Positions 40,021 to 49,593 of a DNA stretch of 64,000 nucleotides are shown here, one piece after another; the first letter of the stretch is position 1, and each line of letters begins with the position of its first letter. The position numbers were made by a program, and so were the translations under genes. Source of the DNA: Yoonia sp. GPGPB17 (GTDB taxonomy: Bacteria > Pseudomonadota > Alphaproteobacteria > Rhodobacterales > Rhodobacteraceae). The notes below the pieces were generated by a model. It did not search any database, was not told the DNA's origin, and was given only the letters and a program-made list of their open reading frames with translations. The stretch spans positions 992,001-1,056,000 of the forward strand of contig NZ_JATACI010000002.1 in the NCBI RefSeq assembly GCF_037892195.1. The letters run 5' to 3'.

Positions 40021-40376
40021 TGGAACAACTCCTCTCTGTTCTGATTGGCGTTCTTGTCGCGTCTGCCGTCTATCTGATGTTGGCGCGCAATCTGTTGCGC
40101 TTTCTCTTTGGACTGATCCTGTTATCGAACGCTGCGAACCTGACCATCTTTGTCGCCGGTCGCCTGACACCGGGCGCGCCGCCATTGGTGCCCGATGGCC
40201 TGAATGCGCCTATCGGCGATGTGGCGAACGCCCTGCCCCAGGCGCTGGTGCTGACCGCTATCGTTATTGGCTTTGGCCTCTTTGCCTTCGCCCTCATCCT
40301 TGCCTTCCGTGCTTATCAAAGCCTTGGCACCCTGAATACCGACGAGATGCGCGTCGCCGAACCTAAAGAAAACTAA
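40020..40376 (+). CDS. mrpC: Na+/H+ antiporter subunit MrpC (NuoK-like)
   Basis: The 118-residue protein has three membrane helices and is homologous to NuoK. The conserved segment LPQALVLTAIVIGFGLFAFAL near residues 76-96 carries the Glu-like/charged neighbours of the family. The start overlaps the mrpB stop by one base, so translation is coupled. Confidence 0.93.
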   Translation: MEQLLSVLIGVLVASAVYLMLARNLLRFLFGLILLSNAANLTIFVAGRLTPGAPPLVPDGLNAPIGDVANALPQALVLTAIVIGFGLFAFALILAFRAYQSLGTLNTDEMRVAEPKEN

Positions 40377-40379
40377 TAC

Positions 40380-41873
40380 ATGAGCTGGTATCTCACCCTT
40401 CCACTGGTCATTCCCTTTGTGGCGTCGATCATCGCTTATCTGCTGCGGTCTTCGCGCTTTGGGGCGTGGGTGTCGATCATCGGATCGGGGCTCGGGCTGA
40501 TTGCATCGGTCGTCTTGATGGCGGTGGTGCTGGATGCCGGTGTGATCGCCGGGCAGATGGGCAACTGGCCAGCACCCTTCGGCATCACGCTGGTCGCGGA
40601 CCTGTTGTCAGCCGTTATGGTGCTGATCACTGCGATCACGGGCTTTGCCGTCGCAATTTACGCCTTGGGCGATATCACTGAACGCCAGTCGCAGTTGGGC
40701 TACCACGCCTTGTTTCAAATCCTTCTGGCCGGTGTCACGGGCGCCTTTCTGACCGGCGACCTTTTCAACCTTTACGTCTGGTTTGAGGTCATGTTGATCG
40801 CCTCTTTCGGCCTGCTGATCCTGAACGGTGGGAAAGAGCAGGTCGACGGTGGTGTGAAATATGTGGCCCTGAACCTGATCTCGACCATCCTGTTCCTCAC
40901 CGGCATCGGCCTGCTTTACGGCATGACCGGCACGCTGAATTTCGCAGACCTCGCGCTAAAGGTCGAAGAGGTCGAAAACCAAGGCCTGCTAACTGTCGTC
41001 GCCATGATGTTTATGGTGGCCTTCGGTGTGAAAGCGGCGGTCTTCCCCCTGTTTTTCTGGCTACCCGCAGCCTATCACACACCCAGCTTTTCGGTCTCGG
41101 CGGTCTTTGCGGGCCTGCTGACCAAGGTTGGCGTTTATGCCCTGATCCGGATGTTCACCATGGTCTTCGACCATGACATCGGGTTCACGCATACGGTGCT
41201 GTTGTGGGTCGCCTGTTTCACCATGGTGATCGGTGTTTTGGGTGCCGCCGCACAATCGGATTTCCGCAAGATCCTGTCCTTCCACATCATCAGTCAGATC
41301 GGCTACATGATCCTTGGTCTGGCGCTGATGACACCACTGGCGATTGTGGGTGCGGTATTCTATCTGGTTCACCACATCATCGTAAAAGCGAACCTGTTCC
41401 TGATCGCAGGTGTCGCGAAACGGCTGACGGGCGGGACAGAGGTTTACCAGATCGGCGGTCTTTACAAATCGGCTCCCTTCCTTGCGGTGCTATTCCTGAT
41501 CCCCGCCTTCTCGCTCGCCGGTTTCCCGCCACTCTCTGGCTTTTGGGCAAAATACATTATCGTCAAGGCGACGCTGGACGTTGAGATGTGGTTCGTGGCC
41601 TTCATCGCCCTCGCTGTCGGCCTGATGACGATCTATTCGATGACCAAAATCTGGGCCGAGGCGTTCTGGAAACCCCACCCCGATGGGATCGAACCGGATA
41701 TGAAAACGCTGCCCAACAAGGCAGCACAGATCATTCCCGTCGCTGGCCTGGCCGTGCTGACCATCATCATCGGCCTCAACCCCGACCCCTTCGTGATCTT
41801 CGCAGAGCGCACAACCGAACAACTGCTTGATCCGACGGCCTATATCACCGCCGTACTCGGAGAGACGTCATGA
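40380..41873 (+). CDS. mrpD: Na+/H+ antiporter subunit MrpD (NuoN-like)
   Basis: The 497-residue subunit with about 14 membrane helices is homologous to NuoM/NuoN. It has the proton-channel helix FNLYVWFEVMLIASFGLLIL with the key Glu near residue 137, and the VKAAVFPLFFWLPAAYHTP segment with its Lys near residue 219. It follows mrpC after three bases and overlaps mrpE by four bases. No lesion is seen. Confidence 0.95.
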   Translation: MSWYLTLPLVIPFVASIIAYLLRSSRFGAWVSIIGSGLGLIASVVLMAVVLDAGVIAGQMGNWPAPFGITLVADLLSAVMVLITAITGFAVAIYALGDITERQSQLGYHALFQILLAGVTGAFLTGDLFNLYVWFEVMLIASFGLLILNGGKEQVDGGVKYVALNLISTILFLTGIGLLYGMTGTLNFADLALKVEEVENQGLLTVVAMMFMVAFGVKAAVFPLFFWLPAAYHTPSFSVSAVFAGLLTKVGVYALIRMFTMVFDHDIGFTHTVLLWVACFTMVIGVLGAAAQSDFRKILSFHIISQIGYMILGLALMTPLAIVGAVFYLVHHIIVKANLFLIAGVAKRLTGGTEVYQIGGLYKSAPFLAVLFLIPAFSLAGFPPLSGFWAKYIIVKATLDVEMWFVAFIALAVGLMTIYSMTKIWAEAFWKPHPDGIEPDMKTLPNKAAQIIPVAGLAVLTIIIGLNPDPFVIFAERTTEQLLDPTAYITAVLGETS

Positions 41874-42349
41874 ACCTGTTTCTTCTCAACCTGTTGCTGG
41901 CCGTTACGTGGGCCGGGCTTTGGGGCAGTTTCACGCTGACCCAGCTGGCCTTTGGCTTTGTAATGGGTTTCCTGACCCTCTGGATCGCGCAACCGCTTTT
42001 TGATGGCCCCAGCAGCTATTACGTGCGCGCCTACCGCATCGTGCGCCTCGTCCTGTTTTTCCTGTATGATCTATGCGTATCCAGCATTCGCGTGGCCTAT
42101 GATGTCCTGACACCAAAAGACCACAGCACACCGGCGATCCTTGAGATGCCGCTGGATGTGAAGTCAGATATTGAAATCTTGCTGGTCACGAACCTGATAT
42201 CGCTCACCCCCGGCACGTTGAGTCTTGATGTCACCCCGGACCGCAAAACGCTGATCGTACATGCCATGTTTGCCGATGATCCCGAGGAAGTGATCCATAA
42301 CCTGAAATCTGGTATGGAGCGCATGGTCAAAGAGGTGTTTGAGGAATGA
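41870..42349 (+). CDS. mrpE: Na+/H+ antiporter subunit MrpE
   Basis: The 159-residue subunit has two N-terminal membrane helices and a cytoplasmic domain with the family segment NLISLTPGTLSLDVTPDRKTL at about residues 104-124. It overlaps both mrpD and mrpF by four bases. MrpE is needed for stable antiporter assembly in other bacteria. Confidence 0.94.
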   Translation: MNLFLLNLLLAVTWAGLWGSFTLTQLAFGFVMGFLTLWIAQPLFDGPSSYYVRAYRIVRLVLFFLYDLCVSSIRVAYDVLTPKDHSTPAILEMPLDVKSDIEILLVTNLISLTPGTLSLDVTPDRKTLIVHAMFADDPEEVIHNLKSGMERMVKEVFEE

Positions 42350-42648
42350 CGTCTGCTGAGTTTCTGGACTGGTCCATCTATGCGACCTTCGTCATGGTGA
42401 TGCTGTCGCTGGCGATTGCCTTCATCCGATTGGCCAGAGGCCCAAGTCTAGCTGACCGCGTTGTGGCGCTCGATATGATGACCGTGTCGATCATCGCTGT
42501 ATGCGGCGTTGCTGCGGTGGCAACCGGGGTGTTTGCCTTGCTGGATGTGGCACTGGTGCTGGCGCTGGTTGGGTTTCTGGCGACCGTAGCGCTCGCTCGA
42601 TTTGCAGAACGACGTGACGCGCGCAAACAGGATGCGAACCATGATTGA
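42346..42648 (+). CDS. mrpF: Na+/H+ antiporter subunit MrpF
   Basis: The 100-residue subunit has three membrane helices and the family motif RLARGPSLADRVVALDMMTV at about residues 27-46. It overlaps mrpE by four bases and mrpG by eight. It ends with a short charged tail rich in Arg and Asp. Confidence 0.93.
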   Translation: MTSAEFLDWSIYATFVMVMLSLAIAFIRLARGPSLADRVVALDMMTVSIIAVCGVAAVATGVFALLDVALVLALVGFLATVALARFAERRDARKQDANHD

Positions 42649-42949
42649 CATTATCATCGCCCTCTTTCTGCTTTCTGGTGGGTTTTTTGCCCTGATCGCG
42701 GCAATTGGCGTGTTGCGTCTGCCCGATGTTCTGACGCGTATGCATGCCTCGACCAAGGCCGGTGTTTTGGGCAGTAGCCTAATTCTTGTCGGTGGTGCGA
42801 TCTATCTGCAAGAAACCGAAGTGACGGCCCGAGTCGTTGCAACCATCATATTTCTAATGCTGACCGCACCCATTGGCGCACATATGATTGGCCGCGCCTC
42901 GGTCAGCGACTTGAAGCAGAGGCACGGTAAAGTCAAAAACGGTACGTAA
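42641..42949 (+). CDS. mrpG: Na+/H+ antiporter subunit MrpG
   Basis: From the ATG at 42641, which overlaps the mrpF stop, the product is 102 residues with three membrane helices. It contains the family signature GVLRLPDVLTRMHASTKAG at about residues 26-44. A longer frame from 42602 adds a hydrophilic leader that overlaps mrpF and is unlikely. It ends the Mrp operon. Confidence 0.93.
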   Translation: MIDIIIALFLLSGGFFALIAAIGVLRLPDVLTRMHASTKAGVLGSSLILVGGAIYLQETEVTARVVATIIFLMLTAPIGAHMIGRASVSDLKQRHGKVKNGT

Positions 42950-43013
42950 AGCGCTTGCAAGCCACCCGGCCGCAGGCAACATATAAGCAACGCGATACCA
43001 AGGAGCTGCCGCA

Positions 43014-44435
43014 ATGCCCGACACGTTTGATCTGTTGATCAAAGGCGGTCAGATCGTCACCCCGGAAGGTGTTCTGATCGGTGATCTAGGCGTGCTCGGT
43101 GAGAGTATCGCGGCGATCGGCACCAACCTTGGCCCGGCCAAAACCACAATTGATGCCACAGGCAAATACGTGATGCCCGGCGGCGTCGATCCACATGCCC
43201 ATATCGAACAGATGTCCGGCATGGGTGTCATGAATGCGGATACATTTGAAACCGCGACAAAATCTGCCGCGATGGGTGGCACAACCAGCGTGATTTCCTT
43301 TGCGGCACAGGCCAAAGGCGCAAAACTTTCGGACACTGTCGCAGACTACGTAACCCGCGCCACACGGGGCGCGATGATCGATCATGCCTTTCATATGATC
43401 GTCAGCGATACTGACGTGCCGGATTTCGCCACGGATCTGAGCGCATTGATTAAGGCGGGGCACCGGTCGATCAAAGTGTTCACGACCTACAACATTCAGC
43501 TGTCCGACGCGCAAATCCTGCAAACCATGCAGATTGCGCGCGAAAACGGTGCCTTGGTCTGTGTGCACGCGGAAACGGACGCCATCATCGCCGAAGCGAA
43601 AGCGGCCCTGATCGTCGTAAGCAAAACCGCCCCGCACCATCATGCCGCCTCGCACCCGCGCATGGCCGAGATTGAGGCGATTGAGCGCATGTGCCGCTTT
43701 GCCGAATATCTTGGACAACCGGTGATGATCTTCCACGTTTCAACAACCGAAGGGGCCGCAGCCGTCCGCGCGGCCCGCGACCGCGGCGCGCCAATCTGGG
43801 CTGAAACCTGCCCGCATTATCTGTTCATGACCGAAGACATATTGCACCAGCCCGGACTGGAGGGCGCAAAATGGATGTGCTCGCCGCCACAGCGGACGGC
43901 GGCGGATCAGGACGCCCTATGGGACGCGCTGAACGCTGGCGACCTGCAACTGGTGTCGTCGGATCATGCCCCCTACCGCTATGACGAGACAGGTAAGCTC
44001 TCGGCCGGGCCTGAGGCCGCTTTCCAGGATATCGCAAACGGGTTGCCCGGGCTTGAAACCCGCCTGCCGCTGATGTTCGACGCGATGGTCAGCAAAGGGC
44101 GCGGTGGGCCCGAGGGTTTTGCCAAACTGACCGCGACAGCACCGGCTCAGATCTACGGGCTGCCAAACAAAGGACGCCTTGCCGTGGGTATGGACGCCGA
44201 CATCACGCTTTGGGATCCTGCCAAATCCGTGACCTACGGCGAAAACGACTTACACGACAACGTTGGCTACAATCCTTGGGTCGGGCGTACCATCGCCGGT
44301 TGGCCCACCGACGTCTGGTTGCGTGGCAACCATATCGTTCAGAACGGGACTTTCACAGCCTCCCCCGGCAGTGGCCATTGGATTGACCGTCCAACATTGG
44401 CCACACCGCCCACCAAACCTCTGCGCGAAGGATAA
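43014..44435 (+). CDS. Hydantoinase / dihydropyrimidinase family amidohydrolase
   Basis: Cyclic-amidase of the amidohydrolase superfamily; the 473-residue product has the full metal site: DPHAHIE at about residue 61, the carboxylated Lys in RSIKVFTTYN, His in VCVHAETD and MIFHVSTTEG, and the metal Asp in VSSDHAPYRYD. An AGGAG lies eight bases before the ATG. It is the first gene of a tight four-gene operon with a VOC protein (2-base gap), a hydantoin-type racemase and a DapA-family enzyme. The exact substrate (hydantoin, dihydropyrimidine, allantoin) cannot be read from the sequence. Confidence 0.88.
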   Translation: MPDTFDLLIKGGQIVTPEGVLIGDLGVLGESIAAIGTNLGPAKTTIDATGKYVMPGGVDPHAHIEQMSGMGVMNADTFETATKSAAMGGTTSVISFAAQAKGAKLSDTVADYVTRATRGAMIDHAFHMIVSDTDVPDFATDLSALIKAGHRSIKVFTTYNIQLSDAQILQTMQIARENGALVCVHAETDAIIAEAKAALIVVSKTAPHHHAASHPRMAEIEAIERMCRFAEYLGQPVMIFHVSTTEGAAAVRAARDRGAPIWAETCPHYLFMTEDILHQPGLEGAKWMCSPPQRTAADQDALWDALNAGDLQLVSSDHAPYRYDETGKLSAGPEAAFQDIANGLPGLETRLPLMFDAMVSKGRGGPEGFAKLTATAPAQIYGLPNKGRLAVGMDADITLWDPAKSVTYGENDLHDNVGYNPWVGRTIAGWPTDVWLRGNHIVQNGTFTASPGSGHWIDRPTLATPPTKPLREG

Positions 44436-44437
44436 AC

Positions 44438-44827
44438 ATGCCCCGCCCCGATACGCGCAACACGCTTGCGATCACCTTCCTCTACTACCGCGACCTGCCG
44501 ACAGCGATGCGGTTCTATGAAGACGTTCTCGGGCTAGAGTTGGCGATCGACCAAGGCTGGTGCAAGATTTATCAGATTTGCCCCGGCGCACATGTGGGGC
44601 TGGTGGATGAAACCCGCGGCATGAACAAATGGCAGCCGGTCAAAACCGTGCAATTGTGCATCCGCGTGCCTGATGTGGACGCGTGGTATGCCTACGCCAG
44701 GGAAGAGAACCTTGACGGCCTGTCAGAGCTTTTCGTGAACGATGAAATCGGCATCCGTGCTTTTGTCTTCAACGACCCTGAGGGTTATCAGATCGAAATC
44801 CAAACAGCGACGCGAGACGGCGCATGA
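44438..44827 (+). CDS. VOC (glyoxalase/bleomycin resistance) family protein
   Basis: The 129-residue product has the paired beta-alpha-beta-beta-beta modules of the vicinal oxygen chelate fold. FLYYRDLPTAMRFYEDVLGLEL starts the first module and FVFNDPEGYQIEIQTAT ends the second, with the metal-ligand Glu. Members include dioxygenases, glyoxalases and epimerases, so the reaction is open. It overlaps the racemase gene by four bases and belongs to the hydantoinase operon. Confidence 0.8.
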   Translation: MPRPDTRNTLAITFLYYRDLPTAMRFYEDVLGLELAIDQGWCKIYQICPGAHVGLVDETRGMNKWQPVKTVQLCIRVPDVDAWYAYAREENLDGLSELFVNDEIGIRAFVFNDPEGYQIEIQTATRDGA

Positions 44828-45507
44828 GTGGCGATACACTGATAGTGATCAATCCCAATTCGTCACAGACCGTGACGGATGGGATCAAACTCGCGCTTGA
44901 TCCTTTGCGTAAATTCGGCACCCCCATTCGGTGCCTGACGCTGAACGATGGCCCAACGGGCATTGAAAACCAGCGACAGGCTGATCTAACAATTGGCCCG
45001 ATGCTGCGTCTTGCCGCCAGCCAGAAAGATGCGGCGGGCTATGTCATCGCCTGTTTCGGCGATCCCGGGCTGCATGCGCTGCGCGATCAAACCGCCCTGC
45101 CCGTTGTCGGCATACAAGAAGCGGCAGTGATGACCGCCCTCACCCTTGGTCAGCGGTTTGGGGTCATTGCAATTCTGCCTGCCTCCATCCCGCGTCATTT
45201 GCGCGCCTTTGGGGCAATGGGGGTGCTGGACAGGCTTGCCGGTGATCGCGCCCTCGGCCTTTCGGTTGCGGACCTCGCCGATGCAGATAAAAGCCTTGAT
45301 GCCATGATCGCGACCGGCAAACGCCTGCGCGATCAAGACGGCGCCGATGTCCTGATCATGGGCTGCGCTGGCATGGCGCAATATCGGCATCTGCTGGAAA
45401 CAGAAACCGGTCTGCCAGTCGTCGAACCCTGCCAAGCAGCAGCCGCAATGGCGCTTGGCCAGATCGCTCTTACACTTAGTCATAAAGGAACCAGTCATGC
45501 TGGATGA
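44824..45507 (+). CDS. Asp/Glu/hydantoin racemase family protein
   Basis: The 227-residue product has the family's two active-site Cys segments, IACFGDPGLHAL near residue 77 and MGCAGMAQYR near residue 181, and the N-terminal INPNSSQT motif. Hydantoin racemases invert 5-substituted hydantoins for stereoselective hydantoinases, which fits its place after the hydantoinase. It overlaps the VOC gene and, by 11 bases, the DapA-family gene. The substrate is inferred from context only. Confidence 0.85.
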   Translation: MSGDTLIVINPNSSQTVTDGIKLALDPLRKFGTPIRCLTLNDGPTGIENQRQADLTIGPMLRLAASQKDAAGYVIACFGDPGLHALRDQTALPVVGIQEAAVMTALTLGQRFGVIAILPASIPRHLRAFGAMGVLDRLAGDRALGLSVADLADADKSLDAMIATGKRLRDQDGADVLIMGCAGMAQYRHLLETETGLPVVEPCQAAAAMALGQIALTLSHKGTSHAG

Positions 45508-46426
45508 AACCGCCCAAGGTGTCTTTACCATCGCCGTAACACCCTTCCTGCCAGACGGCGCATTGGACTGGGATAGCGTTGATCGGATGGTTGATTTCTA
45601 TATCGAAAAAGGGGCAACTGGCCTCACGATCCTTGGGATGATGGGTGAGGCTGGCAAGCTGACGGCGGAGGAATCCATTGCCGTCGTCAAACGTGTTACC
45701 GCGCGCAGCAGCGTACCGATTGTTGTCGGTGTCTCTGCCCCGGGGTTTGCGGCGATGAAGACGCTGAGCGATGCCGCCATGGACCTTGGGGCTGCAGGCG
45801 TCATGGTCGCCCCACCGGGCAGCCTGAAGACCGATGATCAAATCCTGGCCTACTATCACAACACAGCAGAAGTGCTGGGAGAGACCCCTTTTGTGCTGCA
45901 GGATTTTCCACTGGTGACCAACGTCGTGATCCCGACAAAGGCCATCCTGCAAGTGGTCGAAGACTGTCCGACCTGTGTGATGCTGAAACACGAGGATTGG
46001 CCGGGGCTGGAAAAGATCAGCGCCCTGCGCGCGGCATCCGACGCGGGCGCCCGGCGGATCTCGATCCTCTGCGGAAATGGCGGGCTTTTCCTTTTGGAAG
46101 AGATGATACGCGGGGCCGATGGGGCGATGACCGGCTTTGCCTACCCCGAAATGATGGCGCAGGTCGTCAATGCCCATCGCGACGGCGACATCGATCATGC
46201 GCGCGATATCTTTGACGCTTACATGCCCATGGTGCGCTATGAGGCGCAGCCGGGGCTGGGTCTGGCCATCCGCAAATACACTTTGGCGCAGCGGGGCGTG
46301 ATCACGCATGACACTGTGCGCCGCCCCGGCGGCGTACTGAGTGCCGCGACAAAGAAAGAGGTAGATGCGTTGGCAACACGGCAGGCCCTACAGCTGAAGG
46401 CTCTTGGTACAATCGAGGCGTTGTAA
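45497..46426 (+). CDS. Dihydrodipicolinate synthase (DapA) family lyase
   Basis: The 309-residue TIM-barrel protein starts at ATG 45497 behind AAGGAA (a longer frame from 45455 lies inside the racemase). It has the family GMMGEAGKLTAEE motif and the Schiff-base Lys in VMLKHEDWP. The family covers dihydrodipicolinate synthase, N-acetylneuraminate lyase and other 2-oxo acid aldolases and dehydratases. Being in a catabolic-looking operon rather than with lysine genes, it is probably not the lysine enzyme. Its reaction is unknown. Confidence 0.82.
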   Translation: MLDETAQGVFTIAVTPFLPDGALDWDSVDRMVDFYIEKGATGLTILGMMGEAGKLTAEESIAVVKRVTARSSVPIVVGVSAPGFAAMKTLSDAAMDLGAAGVMVAPPGSLKTDDQILAYYHNTAEVLGETPFVLQDFPLVTNVVIPTKAILQVVEDCPTCVMLKHEDWPGLEKISALRAASDAGARRISILCGNGGLFLLEEMIRGADGAMTGFAYPEMMAQVVNAHRDGDIDHARDIFDAYMPMVRYEAQPGLGLAIRKYTLAQRGVITHDTVRRPGGVLSAATKKEVDALATRQALQLKALGTIEAL

Positions 46427-46654
46427 AGGTTTGCCCATCGCGTATCTTCTCTAACGGCGGACCTGGTTGGCAAAGATTAGCCTCGGACTTCGCCTAGCTT
46501 AAGCTCGCGGCGCGGCACACGCAAAGGTAGAACCCCCAACATCTAACAACTACCATAGCGGATGTTCTTTTTACGATTTCCGGAACAGCTTCTTCCGGCA
46601 CCGATATCGACCGGTGATCAGAACGGACTTAAAGCTCATCCTCAGGAAGCTGCA

Positions 46655-47729
46655 ATGCCGGTATTCCAACTATATAATCTTTCGGATTTCGACGCCACCA
46701 ACACCACGGCGTCACTTGTCGCTAAGCTACGACGCATCAAACAACGTCATACTAACCATTGAAGATGGTCCCCTGCTAAATGACGATGTTCTGGACGGGG
46801 ATTTCTCGGCCAACGAAGTTGGGATCGATCCCGACCAGTTTGGTGTGGCGACTTTTGCGGGTGGCGGCACTGTTGGCTCTCTGCAGCCGGGGAGTGAAAC
46901 AACCGTCTATTCCGAGACAGAATTCGAGCTGACGGCCCCGGGGCAGACGACAATTATGTTGTTTCAGATCGAAATTGAGGGACAGTTGGTTGGTTTCTTA
47001 CCGACAACACCATTGGTTCCCGGCGTGGTCTATTCCTACGTCGCATCGAACACCGTTCCCGGGCCCGGCAATGAAACGCTCTATGACGACATTGTCGGAG
47101 CGGTGTGCTTCACACAAGGGACGCTCATAGAAACGCCCGAAGGTCAAAAACCAATAGAGGTACTTTGCGAAGGCGACGCTGTGAAGACGCAGGATGGGAT
47201 CGCCCGGATACGCTGGATTGGTTCACGCAAGTATGGTGCGGTAGCCTTGTCAGAAAACCCAAAACTTCTGCCCATACGTATCTGTGCCGGGGCATTGGGG
47301 CATGGTCTTCCTCTGCGCGATTTGTGGGTCTCGCGACAACACTGGATGTTGGTTTCATCAAAGATCGTAGAGCGAGTCTGCGGGACAACTGAAGCACTAA
47401 TTGCCGCCATCAAGCTGACGAAGGTCCGAGGCATACTTGTTGATGAGAATGCGCAAGAGGTTGAGTATTATCACATGCTCTTTGATCGACACGAGATCGT
47501 TTTCGCGGAGGGCGCGCCTAGCGAGAGTTTGTTTACCGGGCCTGAAGCGATGAAATCCCTCTCATCACAAGCGCGAAACGAAATCCTGACTATCTTTCCT
47601 GAACTACGCAATTCCGAACACCAGCCAAGCAGCGCCTGTACAATGCCACCTGGATCGACCCAAAAAGTGATTGTTGAACGTCATCAGAAGAATAACCGCC
47701 CGCTATTGCAGCAATATCTGACGGGCTGA
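46655..47729 (+). CDS. Hint-domain (Hedgehog/intein-type) protein, frameshifted
   Basis: Starts at ATG 46655 behind CAGGAAG with MPVFQLYNLSDFDAT, an N-terminal motif typical of roseobacter Hint proteins. The frame changes at 46721-46727 (GCTAAGC); GCCGGC would read SLVAGYDASNNVILTIED and give about 357 residues. The Hint domain begins at VCFTQGTLIETPEG (about residue 155), where the Cys is the N-terminal nucleophile, and includes GDAVKTQDG and DLWVSRQHWM with the conserved His. The C-terminal splicing Asn/His is not obvious. No signal peptide is seen. Probably autoprocessing or a surface protein; its role is unknown. Confidence 0.78.
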
Positions 47730-47885
47730 CGACGTCGTTCAGAACAAGTCGTTTAGCTGTCCGGGCTAGCCTTCAAAGGCAAATCTGAGAGGGACCAAAG
47801 CATATGTATCGACCCGCCAAGAAGCGCAGCGAAAAGCCTTGCCAGCCCAAACTGGCAAGAGAAAGCAGATACTCTTGAGAAACGG

Positions 47886-48166
47886 TTGGTGCGACCACGC
47901 GCGCATCGCTTACCGGACAGGCGCGCGCGCGTGGGAGACATCAAACGAGCTTTCGCCAAGGCGGTTCGGGACGCCGAGTTAGGGGGGTTACGCCCCACAC
48001 ACTTAAGCACACGGCGATCACATGGGCCTTGCAGTCGGGTGCCACTGTCTGGGATGCCGCAGGCTACTTCGGGACGAGTCCGGAGACAATCCAGCGCGTG
48101 TACGGACACCATTCGCCGGATCACCAGAAGAGCGTTATCGAGGCGATCAATCGGCTCGGAAGGTAG
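47886..48166 (+). pseudogene. Truncated tyrosine recombinase (phage-type integrase) relic
   Basis: Only the C-terminal third of a tyrosine integrase remains. RVGDIKRAFAKAVRDAELGG leads into a run of four C at about 47990-47995 where one C is missing. Restoring it gives [18 protein letters not shown] and [12 protein letters not shown] with the catalytic His and nucleophilic Tyr, then a stop at 48164-48166. The upstream catalytic Arg and core-binding domain are absent. It points at the 3' end of the tRNA-Arg gene 73 bases away, so it marks an old integration at that tRNA. Confidence 0.75.
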
Positions 48167-48238
48167 CCGAATCCGACGGAAACGGGACCCAAACGGGACC
48201 CCGACCAACAATTCAAGGTTACGATATCGTTATTTTGT

Positions 48239-48315
<77 letters not shown>

Positions 48316-48368
48316 CTGAAACGTTCTATAGCTGTGCGCCCTGCCCCTCGCAACGGCAATGAGCGATC

Positions 48369-49593
48369 TTAGGCAAAAAGATCGTGACACAGCTCCAATG
48401 CATCGATCAGAACGTCGACCTCATCGGTGGTGTTATACATCCCAAATGATGCGCGGCACGTGGCCCCAACGCCCATATGCTCCATCAATGGCATCGCGCA
48501 ATGGGTCCCGGCACGCACCGCCACGCCCTTTTTGTCCAGAACGGTCGAGATGTCATGGGCATGTGCCGCCCCATCCAGTGTGAACGAAAAGATCGCACCT
48601 TTGGTTGCGGATTGTCCCTGCACGTTCAGCCAGTTCAAGCCGTTTAGGCGATCCCGCGTGTAATCTCTTAGGCTTTGTTCATAGGCTGCGATTTGCGCCA
48701 TGCCGATGTCCATCATGTACTCAAGCGCCACTCCCAGCCCGATCGTTTGCACGATGCCCGGAGTGCTTAGCCTCAAACATCATCGGCGGGTCGTTCCATG
48801 TAACCGCATCGCGCGTCACATCGCGGATCATATCACCGCCGCCCATAAAGGGGCGCATCTCGGCCATACGTTCTTTGCGCACATAGATCGCCCCGGACCC
48901 GGATGGGCCATACAGCTTATGCCCCGTGATGGCATAGAAATCACAGCCGATGTCAGAGACATCCACCGGCATATGCACCGCTGACTGGCTGCCATCAATC
49001 AGCACAGGCACGCCCTTGGCCTGGGCACCGGCAGTGATGGTTTTCACATCGACAACCGTGCCCAACACATTGGACATATGCGTGACAGCAACCAGTTTTG
49101 TTTTCGGCCCAATAGCGTCGATCACTTTTTGCGGATCCAGATCACCATTGGCGTCCACATCGACCCATTTGATCACCACGCCCTGACGTTCACGTAAAAA
49201 GTGCCATGGCACGATGTTGGCGTGATGTTCCATGATCGATAGGACGATTTCATCACCTGCCTCAAACCGTGGCATCGCCCACCCATAGGCCACCATATTG
49301 ATGCCCTCGGTGGTGCCCGAGTTGATGATGATCTCATCCTCGGATGGTGCATTCAGAAAACCGGCAATGATCCCCCGCACGCCCTCATACCGTTCGGTTG
49401 AAAGGTTGCTCAGGTAATGTAGCCCGCGATGCACATTGGCATATTCTTCGGCATAACCACGCGTGACCGCATCAATCACAACCTGTGGTTTTTGCGCCGA
49501 AGCCCCGTTATCAAGATAGACCAACGGTTTGCCATTCACTTCGCGTGAGAGGATGGGGAAATCCCTACGGATGCCCGTTACATCAAGTGTCAT
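48369..49593 (-). CDS. sufS: Cysteine desulfurase SufS, frameshifted
   Basis: PLP enzyme that takes sulfur from cysteine for Fe-S cluster assembly by SufBCD. The N-terminal part (from 49593) has [10 protein letters not shown] and the PLP Lys in [11 protein letters not shown]; the C-terminal part has the catalytic Cys in [15 protein letters not shown]. The frame changes at 48765-48771 (GCTAAGC on the coding strand); GCCGGC would read [15 protein letters not shown], the family's conserved segment, and give about 407 residues, the normal SufS length. It is the last gene of the suf operon, 76 bases after which the tRNA-Arg follows on the same strand. Confidence 0.9.
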
